A stretch of DNA of 64,000 nt from JAXGXQ01 sp040772685 (GCA_040772685.1 JAXGXQ010000002.1:62001-126000); one strand, 5' to 3'; counted from the first letter of the stretch, positions 51,410 through 60,466 are shown. The notes: generated by a model from the letters alone, not told the origin. Numbers and translations: made by a program.

Positions 51410-54255
51410 ATTTACGTTCAAAACCTGTTCTGGAGATTTTTGGCTTAAGCTTTTTGCTGTTGCTGGGCATTGCAGCTGTATTGCTGTGCTCACAGATTGC
51501 GGACCAGGCGTCACTTTACGGCACAGTGCCAGCCGGCCAATCACAGCTCCAAGGCCAGCTTTCAGCCGAAGCGGCGGAAACAACACTTCAAAAAGCCGAA
51601 AATTTGCTGCGGACACAAACAGCAAGTTCGGAAGGCGGGTTGTTGCCAGAAACGCCGATTTTCAGCGAAACCGCCTGGCTAAGTTTATTGCAGACGGACA
51701 CCGACGCACTGGGAATTTTCTTGCAGCGTCTGGCTACCTCACCGCTTTACTTGCGTCAACAAAAAGATGACAGCGCTTTTGCCAAAGATTTTTGGAATGT
51801 TTTGTTGTCTGTGCGCTTGCAGCTGCCCGCGCCTGCAGTTGTCACACAGCCACCGGCCTTCACAAACGGCCAGAACAGAATAGTCTGGCTGGCTCAGGCC
51901 CTAAAGCATGCAGGCTTCACAATCCCGCGCGAATGGCTGGCAAGTGGCCTTGTCGACAGCGAAGCACAGGCAGGGGACAGCACAGCACCATCTGCTTTGC
52001 TTGGGTTGACTTTCGACTCACTGCCAGCAGGCACTGAAACTTTAGTATTTGGCCGTCGTCAACTGCACGGCAAGATTCAGCAAACTGCAACCGAAACCAA
52101 CCCGACAAACGCAGCATCCAATTCAGCTGGCAATAGCTTAAGGCACCGCACTTTTCTGCAGGTCAGGAACAGGGTGGCAGCTGCAACCGCTGCCACAGAA
52201 CTGACTGACGAAGCAACAGGGGTGGATTTCAGCATTGACACCCGCAACTGGAGCCCCGGTCTTTACGAAACTGAAGTTTTCGTTATAGCCAGCGATGGGC
52301 GGGGACACTATCTAAGCCTCGGCAGACTGGAAGTGCCGGAAATTGAAAGCATCGCTTATGGCACGGTAAAGGAGATGTCACTGGCTCAACCCGAAAATGA
52401 CATAGCGGCACAATCGGGCCAAAATTCAGCAGGGCGTTTTGTTGAGTTTTATCCTCTGGAAACCGAGCAAGGCTGGATCTACGAATTAACCGTTGCTAAT
52501 CCAGGAATTCCAATTGCCACAGAACTGTTTAATCTGGATGGCGAACGTATCGCTTATTGTGATAACCCGGATACACGCTGGGAAGGTCTGCGTGCCTTAA
52601 TACAATCTGAGCCTGATATACCCACACAGGACAGAGTAGCTTACGCCTGGATTGGTGAAAAGACTTTGGCGGGAGAAGCTGCAGCTTTAACCAGCGGGCA
52701 GATTTCTCAGTCCGGTCAAAATAACTTTTTTGGCGGCTTGCCGGCATGGGCAACTGGCTTCACTATAGTACAGTCAGGACGAGCAGCGACACTGCGGGGC
52801 AACCCGGACGAGGTGTTCGCAATCTTAACTCCAGCAAAAGAAAGCAACGCCAAAACAGAGCTTACGGTGCAGGACAAAACGGGCAACCAGCAAAAACTGC
52901 CCGCTGCAAATCTGGACATAGTCGAGTTCCCCGGCCGTTTGACGTTACTGGCACTTAGCACAGGACGGGAGGCAGCCTCATATTTCCCGGAATTCGACCC
53001 GGAGACAACTGAATTTGGTTTATATTTACCGGCAGGCAGCGGCCCGTTAACACTACATCTGGCTGCACGGGAAGGCAGTTTTGCCCGGTTGCAAGCCGAC
53101 ATCAAGTCAACAGCGCCAGTACCGGCATCACCAATAACTGCGGACGCTGGTTTAACAGTAACTTTGCCCGAACTAGTGGCTGAGAGCACACTGGAGATTT
53201 TAGTCAACAATGGGCTGGGTGAAGCCAGAACTTATCAAGTCCACATTATTCCTTCACGCCCGGAAGAGGGCTACCATCGCTTGCTGGAAGCTTTTCCGCC
53301 GAGTTACCGTTCTCCTTTATACCTGCTGCACAAGCAGCAACCAAATTATAATTTTGTAGCAGATCAGTTTGAAATTCCTTTTGCTGAGTTTGTAGCCGCC
53401 CAGGATTACCGTGACCGCAGTCTGATTGAGGCTGACGCGGTGCCGTCAAGTTGGGTCAAGCCTGATAGCCCGGTTTACGATGGCCGCAGTTGGAAAGCTG
53501 CAGTGCCTGAGGTAATCGCTCATTTTGCCGACCCACGCAATTTCCTGAACGAGCGCGATATTTTTCAATTCGAACTGCTGCGCTTTCAACCGCAGGCTCA
53601 CACCCGCGAGGGAGTGGCTGCTGTTCTGGATAATTCTTTTATGGCAGCAGGATCGGAGCTGAATCCGGAGAATTTGGAGTATGACCGCTTGCTGGTAGAA
53701 GCCGGTGAAACGGCTAATATCAACCCGTTATTTTTGGCTTCGCGCATCATCCAGGAAATGGGCCGTAATGGTGAATCTCCTTTGGCTTTCGGGCGACTGC
53801 CAGGCTATGAAGGTGTCTACAACTTTTATAACATTGGTTCAACCCCGAATCCTTCTGTGCCGAACGGCGCTCAAATCAACGGCGCCCGCTATGCGCTGTT
53901 TGGCCGCAATCCTGATGAACAGCTGATCACGCCGGATGAAGAGGTTTACCTGCTGCCCTGGCTCTCACCGGCCAAAGCTATAACCGGCGGGGCGATCTGG
54001 ATCAGCGAACGCTATGTCGGGATTGGCCAGGATACGTTGTATCTGCAAAAGTTTGACCTGGTTTCAACTGAATTGTACAGCCATCAATACGCCCAGAATA
54101 TTCAAATGGCCTGGGCCGAAGGCAGACGCACCCAAAGCTCTTACCGTAATGCCGGGCTGATAGAACAGGCATTTACCTTCCGGATACCCGTATTTCTGGA
54201 GATGCCTGCCAAACCCGCTTTACTCCCTGATACACCGAGCAGAATAATCCGGTGA
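51400..54255 (+). CDS. Membrane-anchored cell-wall hydrolase with C-terminal glucosaminidase-type domain
   Basis: A 951 aa exported protein. An N-terminal signal anchor (about residues 14-34) is followed by a long Ala/Thr/Gln-rich region without a recognisable fold (35-620), in which I see beta-rich stretches but no named domain. The C-terminal 320 residues match the lysozyme-like N-acetylglucosaminidase domain of the neighbouring gene: FPPSYRSPLYLLH, FLASRIIQEMGRN with the presumed catalytic Glu, YNFYNIGS and GGAIWISERYVGIGQDTLYLQKF (in parts). It cleaves peptidoglycan glycan strands. It lacks the SH3 and dockerin parts of its paralogue. It overlaps the HD nucleotidase gene by 10 bp; no strong ribosome site is seen. 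Confidence 0.88.
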   Translation: MRLNLRSKPVLEIFGLSFLLLLGIAAVLLCSQIADQASLYGTVPAGQSQLQGQLSAEAAETTLQKAENLLRTQTASSEGGLLPETPIFSETAWLSLLQTDTDALGIFLQRLATSPLYLRQQKDDSAFAKDFWNVLLSVRLQLPAPAVVTQPPAFTNGQNRIVWLAQALKHAGFTIPREWLASGLVDSEAQAGDSTAPSALLGLTFDSLPAGTETLVFGRRQLHGKIQQTATETNPTNAASNSAGNSLRHRTFLQVRNRVAAATAATELTDEATGVDFSIDTRNWSPGLYETEVFVIASDGRGHYLSLGRLEVPEIESIAYGTVKEMSLAQPENDIAAQSGQNSAGRFVEFYPLETEQGWIYELTVANPGIPIATELFNLDGERIAYCDNPDTRWEGLRALIQSEPDIPTQDRVAYAWIGEKTLAGEAAALTSGQISQSGQNNFFGGLPAWATGFTIVQSGRAATLRGNPDEVFAILTPAKESNAKTELTVQDKTGNQQKLPAANLDIVEFPGRLTLLALSTGREAASYFPEFDPETTEFGLYLPAGSGPLTLHLAAREGSFARLQADIKSTAPVPASPITADAGLTVTLPELVAESTLEILVNNGLGEARTYQVHIIPSRPEEGYHRLLEAFPPSYRSPLYLLHKQQPNYNFVADQFEIPFAEFVAAQDYRDRSLIEADAVPSSWVKPDSPVYDGRSWKAAVPEVIAHFADPRNFLNERDIFQFELLRFQPQAHTREGVAAVLDNSFMAAGSELNPENLEYDRLLVEAGETANINPLFLASRIIQEMGRNGESPLAFGRLPGYEGVYNFYNIGSTPNPSVPNGAQINGARYALFGRNPDEQLITPDEEVYLLPWLSPAKAITGGAIWISERYVGIGQDTLYLQKFDLVSTELYSHQYAQNIQMAWAEGRRTQSSYRNAGLIEQAFTFRIPVFLEMPAKPALLPDTPSRIIR

Positions 54256-54425
54256 CCGGATTTAAATATGTTGCTCAGGATTTAGTTTGCATAAACTGCC
54301 TTGGAGTCTCAATAAATACTTCGAACAGGCCTGAATTCATGTAATTGGAAACAGGTTGTAACTTTGCATTAGCAGAATCATGCTATTATGTTAGCGTTTA
54401 TCACTATTAATTAAGAAAGGTGGGC

Positions 54426-56738
54426 ATGCTCTTGCTTCTGCATCATGGATTTACACATCACTTACACAACAAACTTATACGCCTGCTCACCGTGCTGTTG
54501 ATTGTGATTTTAGCAGTCGGCCAAATCGGCATCTTTAGCTTCAATCCGGGGATAGCCGCAGACGAGTTTACTAACCGAACCGGTAAAATCAACGCCGGTA
54601 CTGTAAATGTCAGATCAACCCCCGATTCAACAATAGATACCAATAAGATTGTTACCGTAAACTTGAACCAGGTGGTTACCATCCTGGAACGTGTTTCGGG
54701 GCCCACTCTCAGCGGTACAGGGTTGTGGTACAAGGTCAGGTTCAGCATAGGGAGTACAGTTTACGAAGGCTATGTTGTGGAGCGTTATGTTACCTTGGAT
54801 CCGCCCGTTTTGCCCGATCTGAGTTTCGAAGAACAGCTGACTCAACAGAAGTTTCCGGAAAGCTATAAACCCTACTTGAGAGAGCTGCACACGCAAAACC
54901 CCACCTGGGTTTTTCAATCAGTTTTTACGAATCTTGACTGGAATACTGTACTCGATAATCAGACCATTCCGGGCCGCAGTCTGGTGCAAAACCAGTTCAA
55001 CGATAATTTTAAATCGCTGGAACCTGAAGCTTACGATTGGCTGACCAACAAGTGGAAGCCTTATGACGGCTCGAGCTGGGTCATGGCCAGCCGCCAGCTG
55101 GTTTCGTACTATATGGATCCCCGCAGTATGCTTGACAGCACCCGCGTTTATATGTTTGAAAACCTGTCTTTTAATCCGGCAGTTCATACCATTGAGGGTG
55201 TCAAAGCGATTCTGCAAGGCTGCTTTATGGGCAACGACAAGACTGTAACCTTCCCCGACCTGAAAACCGGAGCTGAGCGCACATTAACTTACGCGCAGAT
55301 CTTCATGGAAGCGGCTCAGGTCTCCGGAGTAAGCCCGTATCATCTGGCTTCACGCGTGCGGCAGGAAGTGGGCGGCGGTACCAGCGGCTCAATCACCGGC
55401 ACTCAGGCGCCTTACGAAGGTTATTACAATTACTTCAATATTGGCGCTACTGCCAGTACAACACCGGGTGGTGCTGTTCTTAATGGTTTGGAAGTTGCCA
55501 AACACGGTACAGATCGCAAACCGGGAATTACCGAAACGGAACAAGTATTCCTGTTCCCCTGGACCGATCCCTACCGGTCAATTGTGGGCGGTTCAATCTG
55601 GCTCGGTTCACGCTACATTGACGTCGGCCAGAATAACCTCTATCTGCAAAAATTCGATGTTATTAATGACCCGGAAACCGGGCTATACTGGCACCAGTAC
55701 ATGAGTAATATCATGGCACCATATTCGGAATCTACCCAGATCAAGAAAGCTTATGAAGATTTCAATCTGGGAGCAAATCCTCTGGTTTTCAACATACCGA
55801 TATACAATAATATGCCAGCCAGTGCGTCCCTCAAACCGGCAGAATCCGGGAATCCAAATAACTGGCTGAAGACGCTGCAAATAAATAACGAGCCACTGAC
55901 CCCGACCTTTGACCCGGCCACAACTGAGGGCTATATGCTGATTGTTGATAACGCGGTAACCACTGCCGCCGTGAACGCTGTCCCTGTGGCCGCAACTTCA
56001 ACTGTTACCAGCGCTGCTTCATTTAATCTGAATGAAGGTCACAACGATATCGCAATTACGGTGCAGGCCCAAAACGGCAATAAACGCACCTACAAAGTTA
56101 GAGTAGTAAGGCTGGACGTAATGGGCAATTTACCCGGTGATGAACCACTGCCCTCGCCAACACCAACACCTAAGCCAACCTCGACCCCAACCCCTGGTCC
56201 GACTCCTAAGCCGACAACAGCTCCAACGCCAGCTCCAACGCCAACGCCAACGCCAACGCCAACGCCGACGACCGCTCCGACACCGAAACCAACAGCGGTA
56301 CCAACACCAGCTGCGCCGCTCGTAACCAGCAGCACATACCAAATTAGTGAAAGTAAAATTATCACTGGTCTGCAGCCCGAAAGCGCAGTGGCGGACGTTC
56401 TGGCAAAATTGAATTTCCCTGATGCCTACCAGGCGGCAATCGTTGACTCTGCCGGTAATTCATCGGTTGATGCTGTCGGCACCGGCAGTAAGTTGCATAT
56501 TAAATCCGGCGCTCAAGTAGTCAACGAGTACCAATTCGTCCTCTACGGCGACGCCAACGGCGATGGCAGGATTAATGTCATCGACAAAACAGTGATTTCA
56601 CGTCATATTTTACGCCGTACGCCATTGGAGGGTGTATACGCAATAGGTGCCGATCCTAATCGAGATAACAGAATAAACGTTATTGACAAAACAGTGATTT
56701 CACGACATATTTTGCGGCGTACACCAGTCACTCAATAA
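54426..56738 (+). CDS. Secreted glucosaminidase with SH3 domain and C-terminal type I dockerin
   Basis: A 770 aa exported cell-wall hydrolase. ATG 54426 follows AAAGG; a GTG at 54420 also opens the frame. After a signal peptide (to about residue 44) come an SH3b-like wall-binding domain (INAGTVNVRSTP to VVERYV, about 47-123) and a glucosaminidase domain (FPESYKPYLRELH to about 465) with LASRVRQEVGGG (presumed catalytic Glu), YNYFNIGA and GSRYIDVGQNNLYLQKF. A cadherin-like beta domain (about 475-570), a Pro/Thr linker (about 577-640), a short module and a dockerin at about 705-770 complete it. Both F-hand repeats keep the Ca ligands: DANGDGRINVID and DPNRDNRINVID, each followed by KTVISRHILRR. 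The next gene encodes a matching cohesin. Confidence 0.95.
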   Translation: MLLLLHHGFTHHLHNKLIRLLTVLLIVILAVGQIGIFSFNPGIAADEFTNRTGKINAGTVNVRSTPDSTIDTNKIVTVNLNQVVTILERVSGPTLSGTGLWYKVRFSIGSTVYEGYVVERYVTLDPPVLPDLSFEEQLTQQKFPESYKPYLRELHTQNPTWVFQSVFTNLDWNTVLDNQTIPGRSLVQNQFNDNFKSLEPEAYDWLTNKWKPYDGSSWVMASRQLVSYYMDPRSMLDSTRVYMFENLSFNPAVHTIEGVKAILQGCFMGNDKTVTFPDLKTGAERTLTYAQIFMEAAQVSGVSPYHLASRVRQEVGGGTSGSITGTQAPYEGYYNYFNIGATASTTPGGAVLNGLEVAKHGTDRKPGITETEQVFLFPWTDPYRSIVGGSIWLGSRYIDVGQNNLYLQKFDVINDPETGLYWHQYMSNIMAPYSESTQIKKAYEDFNLGANPLVFNIPIYNNMPASASLKPAESGNPNNWLKTLQINNEPLTPTFDPATTEGYMLIVDNAVTTAAVNAVPVAATSTVTSAASFNLNEGHNDIAITVQAQNGNKRTYKVRVVRLDVMGNLPGDEPLPSPTPTPKPTSTPTPGPTPKPTTAPTPAPTPTPTPTPTPTTAPTPKPTAVPTPAAPLVTSSTYQISESKIITGLQPESAVADVLAKLNFPDAYQAAIVDSAGNSSVDAVGTGSKLHIKSGAQVVNEYQFVLYGDANGDGRINVIDKTVISRHILRRTPLEGVYAIGADPNRDNRINVIDKTVISRHILRRTPVTQ
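56235..56264. repeat. Hexanucleotide tandem repeat encoding the Pro-Thr linker
   Basis: Five consecutive copies of CCAACG, followed by CCGACG, encode alternating Pro-Thr. Because the unit is 6 bp, slippage would change linker length without a frameshift. It sits within a wider Pro/Thr-rich stretch from about 56150 to 56310. Confidence 0.85.
56571..56726 (+). repeat. Near-identical DNA repeats encoding the two dockerin halves
   Basis: Two 54-bp copies (56571-56624 and 56673-56726, period 102 bp) encode INVIDKTVISRHILRRTP twice. Twenty consecutive bases (GACAAAACAGTGATTTCACG) are identical. Dockerin halves are always homologous in protein, but this DNA-level identity suggests recent duplication or gene conversion. 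Confidence 0.85.
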
Positions 56739-56777
56739 ATAAGATTGATTCATTAAACTATTGGCCATCAGATTCAT

Positions 56778-56806
56778 TTGAACAATCATCAGGTTCAAGA
56801 TATTCT
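56778..56806 (+). promoter_or_regulatory. Candidate sigma-A promoter of the cohesin gene
   Basis: TTGAAC (56778-56783), a 17-bp spacer and TATTCT (56801-56806) lie 47 bp upstream of the cohesin start codon, in the 114-bp gap after the dockerin enzyme gene. It suggests that the cohesin protein can be made independently of the enzyme. Confidence 0.55.
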
Positions 56807-56852
56807 TTAATACGGTTAGTCTAGCTGACAAACATTTCAGGAGGAAAATATT

Positions 56853-58436
56853 TTGAAAAACAATAAATTGAAGTTCTGGCTTGTGCTTGTAGTGCTAATT
56901 GCCATTTTTATAACTTCGTTGCCGGTATATGCTGAGAGCGTTTATCTGTCAGCCAGCAAAAAAAGTCTATCTGTTGGGCAAACCGTAACGATTTCAGTTC
57001 AAGCTTCTGGTGTTCCTAATCTATCATCCTTAGGTTTTGATTTAGTTTATGATCCCGAAATATTCAGCTATGTATCAGGTTCAGTGAACGGAAAATCAGA
57101 TGGAGGCTCAGCTTTAATCGAGAAGGCTGAATCTAATGTTGTCCAGGTTCAGGTAGATCAATATATTATTAATAGTAGTAAAGATCCAAAATTAGCTACT
57201 TTAAACTTCAAAGCAATTAAAACAACTAGTAAAGCTGTTAATTTTGAAATCCGTGATTATGCTATGGCGGATTTAGGTTTAAGCAATACGTTCTATCAAG
57301 GAAAAGCAGTAAAGATTTCAACCTCAGTCACAGTAACAGAACCGCCGGTATTATCCAAAAATGCCGACCTTAAAAGCTTGACAATCGCGCCAGGACCGCT
57401 GACTCCAGCGTTCCGCAGCGACAATAACTCATACAGTGTAACAGTAGGAGAAACGACAAAAAGTCTGACCGTCGATGCTCAGGCTGCCGATCCCAAAGCC
57501 CAAAAAGTTGATATCTCCGGGCACACAAATCTCAAACCCGGTCTGAATACTGTCAGAATTGTTGTTACTGCCGAAAGCGGTGCTACAAAAACCTATACTA
57601 TAAAAGTTACCCGTACAGAAGCGGCTCCCACCCCTGCTGCGACCCCAACACCGGCGCCCTCACCGACCCCCGTTCCGTCGCCGACACCGGCGCCGACTGT
57701 ACAGATTAACGGCACAACACTTACCATCGCACCATTAGTGGAAGGTACTTCTCCGCCCGCAGGTTTCAGTGAAGCCAGCATTAATTACGAAGGTCAAACC
57801 CTGCCTGCCTACGTCAGCCAGTCCGGCGGCATTACCCTGGTTCATTTTGCAAACAGTGCCGGCACAACAGCTTATTATGTTTATGATGCGGCAACGGGGA
57901 GTTTCGCGCCCTACCGCTCGATAACTATCCCGGCACGTTCGTATGTATTGCTGCCGGCAGACGATCTGACTGCGCCGGCTGGTTACAAAGCTGCCACAGT
58001 CACAATTTCCGGCCAGACAGTCAACGGCTTCCAGGCTGAGCAGGCCGATACCGCAAACGGACAAGCCACACTTGTTTACTTGATGTCGGATTCTGGTACC
58101 AAACATTTGTATGCCTGGAATGAGAAAACCGGTGAACTCAATCGCTTCGTGCCGCCAGTACCGGAGGGCAATTCACCAACGCCTGCGCCAAGCGGAGAGC
58201 CTACAGGTGCAGTCGCCGGCCCGGTCGGAAATGATAACGACCCCGGCAACCCCGGCGCCTCGGGTAATGCCGGTAATGGAATGTTTGGCCTGATTCTGGT
58301 TATTGTTGGTTTGGCTGCGCTTTCCATGATGCTCGGTGGCATTCTGCTGTACCAGCGCTTTGGCGGACGCCGTCGTAAAGGTTACGGCCGAATACAAGCT
58401 CCGCCAATCCGCCGCGTTGATGAAACTTTTAATTAA
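56853..58436 (+). CDS. Membrane-anchored cohesin protein
   Basis: A 527 aa protein with a TTG start and strong AGGAGG. The signal peptide ends at VYA (residue 27). One type I-like cohesin domain (about 28-160) has the typical opening VYLSASKKSLSVGQTVTISV, FDLVYDPEIFSYVSGS and LATLNFKA. A cadherin-like domain follows (about 168-252: LKSLTIAPGPLTPAF to TYTIKVTRTE), then a Pro/Thr linker and a two-lobed beta region of unknown type (about 290-440). A second Pro/Gly-rich linker leads to a transmembrane helix near 475-497 (FGLILVIVGLAALSMMLGGI) and a basic cytoplasmic tail. No sortase signal or SLH domain is present. It can hold one dockerin protein at the membrane; the dockerin enzyme is encoded immediately upstream. 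The cohesin coding half is much more AT-rich than the rest. Confidence 0.93.
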   Translation: MKNNKLKFWLVLVVLIAIFITSLPVYAESVYLSASKKSLSVGQTVTISVQASGVPNLSSLGFDLVYDPEIFSYVSGSVNGKSDGGSALIEKAESNVVQVQVDQYIINSSKDPKLATLNFKAIKTTSKAVNFEIRDYAMADLGLSNTFYQGKAVKISTSVTVTEPPVLSKNADLKSLTIAPGPLTPAFRSDNNSYSVTVGETTKSLTVDAQAADPKAQKVDISGHTNLKPGLNTVRIVVTAESGATKTYTIKVTRTEAAPTPAATPTPAPSPTPVPSPTPAPTVQINGTTLTIAPLVEGTSPPAGFSEASINYEGQTLPAYVSQSGGITLVHFANSAGTTAYYVYDAATGSFAPYRSITIPARSYVLLPADDLTAPAGYKAATVTISGQTVNGFQAEQADTANGQATLVYLMSDSGTKHLYAWNEKTGELNRFVPPVPEGNSPTPAPSGEPTGAVAGPVGNDNDPGNPGASGNAGNGMFGLILVIVGLAALSMMLGGILLYQRFGGRRRKGYGRIQAPPIRRVDETFN

Positions 58437-58474
58437 CAGTAATATTGAGAAAATTATTGAAAGAAGAATTTTAG

Positions 58475-58927
58475 ATGGGAATAATGTTGCTCCCGGCTCT
58501 TAACAATATTCTGGAATTTTTGTTCAGCCGGGAAGTGATTCTCTATTTGATTTTTGGCGTGCTTACCACCTTGGTAAACCTGGTCGTGTTTACGTTACTC
58601 AGCCGCCTGTTTGGCAAAGACCGCTGGTACGTTTCCAACCTGCCGGCGATCTCCCTGGCAATTTTGTTCGCGTTTATCACCAACCGTCTGATTGTCTTCC
58701 AGTCGAGCGGACCCTGGTTTTCGGAAATGATCCGCTTCGTCGGCTCGCGTATTTTTGTTTCGCTGGCTTTCGAATACGGTTTCATGTATTTGCTTTACAA
58801 TGTCTTAAAATTTAAATCGGGCCTGAAGATCGGCCGTTTTGAATTATCTTACGCGAAACTGTTGGTGCAGGTACTTGTGGTTCTCGGTAACTACGCGCTA
58901 AGCAAGTTATTTATTTTCCAGGTTTAA
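58475..58927 (+). CDS. GtrA-family membrane protein
   Basis: A 150 aa protein with four transmembrane helices (about residues 18-42, 48-70, 88-110, 122-145). The GtrA signature region YLIFGVLTTLVNLVVFTLL is followed by AFITNRLIVFQS. GtrA proteins act in moving lipid-linked sugars across the membrane for cell-wall or teichoic acid glycosylation. The start is uncertain: ATG 58475 has only a weak AGAAGAA, and ATG 58484 is also possible. It lies 38 bp after the cohesin gene and 3 bp before folC. Confidence 0.9.
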   Translation: MGIMLLPALNNILEFLFSREVILYLIFGVLTTLVNLVVFTLLSRLFGKDRWYVSNLPAISLAILFAFITNRLIVFQSSGPWFSEMIRFVGSRIFVSLAFEYGFMYLLYNVLKFKSGLKIGRFELSYAKLLVQVLVVLGNYALSKLFIFQV

Positions 58928-58930
58928 CTA

Positions 58931-60466
58931 ATGGCAGAGCGTTTTTCCAGAATCGAAAAACAAGCGCTGCCGCAGCCTGGTTTGCCCTTGCCGCCGCAGG
59001 CTCCCTGGCTGCCCTTGGAAGGTGACCAGGCCTTTGCATCTGTTGAGGAGGCACTGGAGTGGCTGCACGGCTCTCTGTCCTTCGGGATTCAACTGGGCCT
59101 CGAACGAATGCATGGCTTGCTGGCTGAACTGGGCAACCCGGAACGCGGTTTGCGCTGTATTCATATTGCCGGCACTAACGGTAAGGGCTCAGTCAGTGCT
59201 TTCTGCTCCAGCTTATTGGCTGCTGCCGGGAACCGCGTCGGTGTTTTTACTTCACCTTATCTGGAAAGATTCACTGAACGCATTCGCGTTATCGACGGCC
59301 GCAAAGGGCTAAACAGCCGTCAATGGGATGAAGCAAGCGGTGAAATTCCCTTGTCGGCTCTAACTCTATTGCTGGGGCGGGTACGCGGCGCAGTGGCGCG
59401 GCTGCAAGCCAAAGGCGGCGAGCATCCCACGGAATTCGAGCTGATAACCGCGGTAGCTTTTCTTTACTTCGCAGCTTGTGAGCTGGATGTTGTTGTGCTG
59501 GAAGCCGGCTTGGGCGGCCGTCTGGATTCGACCAATGTAATTGAACGGCCCTTGGCAGTGATTATCACTGCGATCAGCTATGACCATATGGACAGGCTTG
59601 GCTCAACTATCGGTGCAATCGCAGCAGAGAAGGCCGGTGTGATCAAGCGCGGCAGTGCGGTGTATCTGTATGACCCGGCAGCCTCCGTTGCTGACAAGGC
59701 TGATGCAGAGGCGATTTTGCAGGTAATCGGTCAACGCTGCCGAGAGCTGGAAGCACCGCTGACTATAGTCAAACAGGAACAGGTGGAAAAGCTGGATTTG
59801 TCCCCAAATGGCCAGAATTTCCGGGTTCAGGGAATGCAACCGCCACTGGAAATAGAATTGTGCACGCACTTGCTGGGGAGTTATCAGCCACTCAACGCTG
59901 CACTTGCCATAACTGCCTGCCGTGGTTTAACAGGCTTAATCGCGCGTTCGGTGCGAAGTACAACTATAAGACGCGGTATCCGTCTAACCCAATGGCCCGG
60001 CCGTTTTGAACTGATCCGGCAAAAACCGGCTGTGATTGTCGACGGTGCTCATAACCGCCAAGGGGCCGCAGCTTTAGCTGCAAGCCTGGCGCTGCTGTTT
60101 CCAGGGAAACGGCTGATTTTAGTTTGCGGCGTAATGCGGGATAAAGAATATGACTTGATGCTGCGGGCTGTACTGAGCTACGCCGCGCCGCATCTTAAAA
60201 CCATGATCTGTGTGACACCTGACAACCCGCGTGCTTTACCGGCGGCCAGATTAAAGTCAGCTGCTGAAAGCATTCAGGAAGAATTGCTTCAAAAGGCTGT
60301 ACCCATGTATAATGACAAAGATATGGATCTGCCGCTGTTCCAAGTGATTGAACAACCGGCAGAAGCAGCTGCCGCAGCACTTAGGCAAGCTGATCCGTTA
60401 ACTGACTTGGTTTGTGTTTTTGGTTCGCTGTATCTTGTCGGGCCATTGCGCCGGCACTTTCGCTAA
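58931..60466 (+). CDS. folC: Bifunctional folylpolyglutamate/dihydrofolate synthase
   Basis: A 511 aa Mur-ligase family enzyme that adds glutamate to folates, and possibly to dihydropteroate. The P-loop is IAGTNGKGSVSAFCSSLL, followed by GVFTSPYLERFTERI, FELITAVAFLYFA, VLEAGLGGRLDSTNVI, and the C-terminal WPGRFELI and VDGAHNRQGAAAL. It is longer than the usual 420-450 residues, with an N-terminal extension of about 35 residues rich in Pro and Leu, before the conserved ALEWLHGSLSFGIQLGLERM region. No clear ribosome site precedes the ATG at 58931, which is only 3 bp after gtrA, so coupling is likely. Confidence 0.94.
   Translation: MAERFSRIEKQALPQPGLPLPPQAPWLPLEGDQAFASVEEALEWLHGSLSFGIQLGLERMHGLLAELGNPERGLRCIHIAGTNGKGSVSAFCSSLLAAAGNRVGVFTSPYLERFTERIRVIDGRKGLNSRQWDEASGEIPLSALTLLLGRVRGAVARLQAKGGEHPTEFELITAVAFLYFAACELDVVVLEAGLGGRLDSTNVIERPLAVIITAISYDHMDRLGSTIGAIAAEKAGVIKRGSAVYLYDPAASVADKADAEAILQVIGQRCRELEAPLTIVKQEQVEKLDLSPNGQNFRVQGMQPPLEIELCTHLLGSYQPLNAALAITACRGLTGLIARSVRSTTIRRGIRLTQWPGRFELIRQKPAVIVDGAHNRQGAAALAASLALLFPGKRLILVCGVMRDKEYDLMLRAVLSYAAPHLKTMICVTPDNPRALPAARLKSAAESIQEELLQKAVPMYNDKDMDLPLFQVIEQPAEAAAAALRQADPLTDLVCVFGSLYLVGPLRRHFR

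Noticed and set aside
56090..56365. Gly/Val-rich minus-strand frame opposite the Pro/Thr linker
   Set aside because: It is a by-product of the CCAACG-type repeats read in reverse.
54426..58436. Ordinary cellulosome locus
   Set aside because: There is no glycoside hydrolase for plant polymers, no carbohydrate-binding module, no SLH anchor and only one cohesin in the window; the dockerin is on a wall hydrolase.
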